The notes under the pieces were generated by a model that was given only the letters and a program-made list of their open reading frames with translations, was not told the origin of the DNA and searched no databases. A program made the translations under genes and the position numbers. DNA of 8,100 bases from Streptosporangium amethystogenes (GTDB taxonomy: Bacteria > Actinomycetota > Actinomycetes > Streptosporangiales > Streptosporangiaceae): contig NZ_JOEQ01000079.1 of NCBI RefSeq assembly GCF_000721075.1, positions 1 through 8,100 on the forward strand, read 5' to 3'. Positions within the stretch are counted from its first letter, which is position 1. Each line of letters begins with the position of its first letter. Positions 7,147-8,100 of this stretch are shown one piece after another.

Positions 7147-7364
7147 CGGGGTCGAGGAACAACGGGACAGTCATTAGCGGTACGGGCTGTTCGAGCAGGT
7201 CAGGTCGGTGCACGGCCAACAGTGTCGAGTCAGCTTTTCGGCCCGAACCTAGCAGGACAGTCCGGTGCGATAACACGATTTTTAGTGTTTCCGCAGGTCG
7301 CGGCGACCATCCGCACCATAATCCATCTCACCGCTAATGGCTGTCCCCGCGTTCCTCGACCCCG
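7147..7364. mobile_element. 218-bp miniature inverted-repeat element with GGGGTC ends
   Basis: Bases 7147-7181 and the reverse complement of 7330-7364 agree at 31 of 35 positions. Both begin CGGGGTCGAGGAAC and end CATTAGCGGT. The 148-base interior has no gene and includes an AT-richer patch at 7268-7291 (AACAC...GTGTT). Ends starting GGGGTC and 34-38 bp long are typical of Tn3-family transposons, and short elements carrying only such ends are known as TIMEs (Tn3-derived miniature elements). That assignment is inference. Flanks GGGACC and GAGACC agree at 5 of 6 bases but no clean 5-bp target duplication is present, so the element is old or decayed. A related end lies at 4014-4053. The right end is 8 bases from the stop of the DUF397 gene. 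Confidence 0.72.
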
Positions 7365-7371
7365 AGACCGG

Positions 7372-7575
7372 TCAGATGTTTCCGGCCCGGATGTCGTCGA
7401 GGAAGCTTCGCCAGACGGCCGGGGCGAAGGACAGCACCGGGCCTGGACGGTCCTTGCTGTCGCGGACGGCGACGAGGCCGGGGAGGTTGATGGCGACCTC
7501 GACGCAGCTGCCGTTGCCGCCACCGCTGAAGCTGGACTTGTGGAACTCGGCTGCGGACAGGTCAGGGGAGATCAT
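7372..7575 (-). CDS. DUF397 domain protein
   Basis: A 67-residue protein of the DUF397 family, which is largely confined to actinomycetes. The family hallmarks are present: FHKSSFSGGGNGSCVEVAI near the start, VAVRDSKDRPGPVLSF in the middle, and WRSFLDDIRAG at the end, so the domain is complete. I start at the ATG at 7575, which has GAGGAG 5 bases upstream; the in-frame GTG at 7581 would overlap that site. DUF397 genes are usually next to an XRE-type regulator gene and the pairs act in development and antibiotic regulation in Streptomyces. No such regulator is visible immediately upstream, so this copy is an orphan in the window. Its exact molecular role is unknown. Confidence 0.92.
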   Translation of the reverse strand: MISPDLSAAEFHKSSFSGGGNGSCVEVAINLPGLVAVRDSKDRPGPVLSFAPAVWRSFLDDIRAGNI

Positions 7576-7658
7576 GTTCACTCCTCACCGCGGCGATGAG
7601 CTCCGCGGGCTTAATGACAGCTTAACCTCGCGCACCTGATCGGGTGCCACGACATAGA

Positions 7659-7921
7659 GGCCCGGAGCTCGGGTCGGTGTCACCAGACGCAAAGTAGAGC
7701 GTCCGCGCTGGTCAGAGGGCCCGGACGGCGGGTGGCCGCCGGAGCGGTTACGGCTGTGGACAACCGGGGCGGGGCAGTGGCCGAATCATGGCGTTCGGGC
7801 GTCCTAGGACGCTGACCTGGACGGATGTGATTCAGAAGAGCGGACAGACTTAACGTTCTGTCTGGTCAGACCTCACGCTGAGCTACTTTGCCCCTGGTGA
7901 CACCGACCCGAGCGCCGGGCC
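7659..7921. repeat. Pair of 39-bp inverted repeats, 185 bp apart
   Basis: 7659-7697 and the reverse complement of 7883-7921 agree at 36 of 39 positions. The shared core reads GCTCGGGTCGGTGTCACCAG followed after two variable bases by GCAAAGTAG. Weak similarity goes further inward (AGCGT after a 3-base gap). The right copy lies inside the candidate 3' exon of the group II intron, covering its last codons. The left copy lies in the leader of the DUF397 gene. The 185-base interior has no gene and contains a 14-bp perfect palindrome, GCGTCCTAGGACGC (7799-7812). It may be another miniature element or an inverted duplication of a gene end. I do not recognise the repeat. Confidence 0.8.
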
Positions 7922-8013
7922 CTGTAGGCGGGGCCGTCCCATGCGCGTTCGTCGGTCGGGCCGACGCCGAGCCGGTCTTCGGCGCCCTGGCGGACGTCGT
8001 CGGGGTGCCACCG
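7873..8013 (-). CDS. Candidate 3' exon (C-terminal fragment) of a gene split by a group II intron
   Basis: Directly after the predicted 3' splice site the - strand has a 46-codon open frame ending in TGA at 7873. It begins RWHPDDVRQGAEDRLGVGPT and continues through ERAWDGPAYRARRSG. About four in five third positions are G or C, as expected for coding DNA here. An overlapping 61-residue frame on the same strand is Arg-rich and crosses domain VI, so I treat it as a shadow. The splice phase cannot be known without the 5' exon, which lies past the right edge. I do not recognise the protein. The last 13 or so codons coincide with the right copy of the 39-bp inverted repeat. Confidence 0.4.
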   Translation of the reverse strand, partial: RWHPDDVRQGAEDRLGVGPTDERAWDGPAYRARRSGRCHQGQSSSA

Positions 8014-8100
8014 GTCGGGTCGCCCCGGGCGTCTCAGCCCGGGGCTCCCACAGAACCGTGCGTAACAATCTCTCGTTACACGGCTCTTGTCGTTCCTGGT
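8014..8100 (-). ncRNA. Group II intron 3' end (domains V and VI)
   Basis: Domain V occupies 8053-8086 (- strand) with the standard 34-nt length. It has GAGCCGUG at the 5' side pairing with CACGGUUC at the 3' side, the catalytic AGC triad at positions 2-4, a GAGA (GNRA) tetraloop and the 2-nt CG bulge. After a UGU linker comes domain VI (8014-8049), a strong GCCCCGGGC / GCCCGGGGC hairpin. An unpaired A at 8020 lies 7 bases from an intron end GAC at 8014, matching the branch point and the AY 3' end rule. Domains I-IV and the reverse transcriptase/maturase gene should lie beyond 8100. The intron is a self-splicing retroelement; whether it is active cannot be judged here. Confidence 0.93.

Noticed and set aside
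7592..7784. Open - strand frame before the DUF397 gene ending in VAPDQVREVKLSLSP
   Set aside because: It has no convincing start, only modest third-position GC, and no resemblance to the XRE regulator expected there. It crosses the left 39-bp repeat.
7799..7812. Isolated 14-bp palindrome GCGTCCTAGGACGC
   Set aside because: It is real but not centred between the 39-bp repeats and has no evident gene to control, so it is noted only within that feature.
7867..7900. tRNA-like string TAGCTCAG on the - strand
   Set aside because: It resembles a tRNA D-arm start, but the D-loop would be too short, no T-arm GTTCGA is present and no acceptor stem closes. It lies in the exon/repeat region.
1..8100. 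CRISPR array, rRNA or tRNA genes
   Set aside because: No regularly spaced direct repeats and no rRNA or complete tRNA signatures are visible on either strand.

Overview
The window is high-GC DNA with a strong G/C bias at third codon positions, GTG starts and ATGA/GTGA stop-start overlaps. This fits an actinobacterium. The DUF397 gene, the ECF sigma factor with a partner membrane protein, and the LppX/LprG-like secreted protein suggest a filamentous lineage such as Streptosporangiales. That placement is inference. Much of the window is mobile-element DNA laid down around a small chromosomal gene set.

Left third (about 1-3009, + strand): a tight three-gene cassette. It encodes a catalytically complete tyrosine recombinase (241-1368), a small Cro/C1-type HTH protein (1365-1691), and a zinc-ribbon protein built like a tyrosine recombinase but lacking the catalytic residues (1688-2941). 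All three are translationally coupled. A perfect 18+3+18 bp palindrome (188-226) sits just before the first start codon. The cassette is bracketed by short repeats: a direct pair at 35-47 and 2964-2976, and an inverted pair at 40-54 and 2985-2997. On the right it abuts a Tn3-family transposase gene on the - strand (2953-3888), cut off after its DUF4158-type N-terminal third. This looks like a two-recombinase transposon that inserted into, or rearranged, a Tn3 element.

Middle (4014-6879): a solitary copy of a repeat (4014-4053), then a GC-rich hairpin terminator. Next comes a two-gene - strand operon encoding an ECF sigma factor (5018-5596) and a single-pass membrane protein (4137-5021). Upstream of the sigma gene is an 81-bp structure with 19-bp inverted arms. 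Divergent from it is a gene for an exported LppX/LprG-like protein (5974-6879) whose frame is broken by one in-frame TAG.

Right third (6880-8100): a 218-bp miniature element with about 35-bp inverted ends beginning GGGGTC, resembling a Tn3-derived miniature element. It is followed by a DUF397 gene on the - strand, then a pair of 39-bp inverted repeats 185 bp apart. The window ends in the 3' end (domains V and VI) of a group II intron on the - strand, with its candidate 3' exon at 7873-8013. The intron-encoded reverse transcriptase would lie beyond the right edge.

The best candidate for an undescribed system is the recombinase / HTH / inactive-recombinase trio with its palindrome and end repeats. 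My working model is that the HTH protein binds the palindrome to control the operon, while the inactive recombinase-like protein acts as a structural or targeting partner of the active one.
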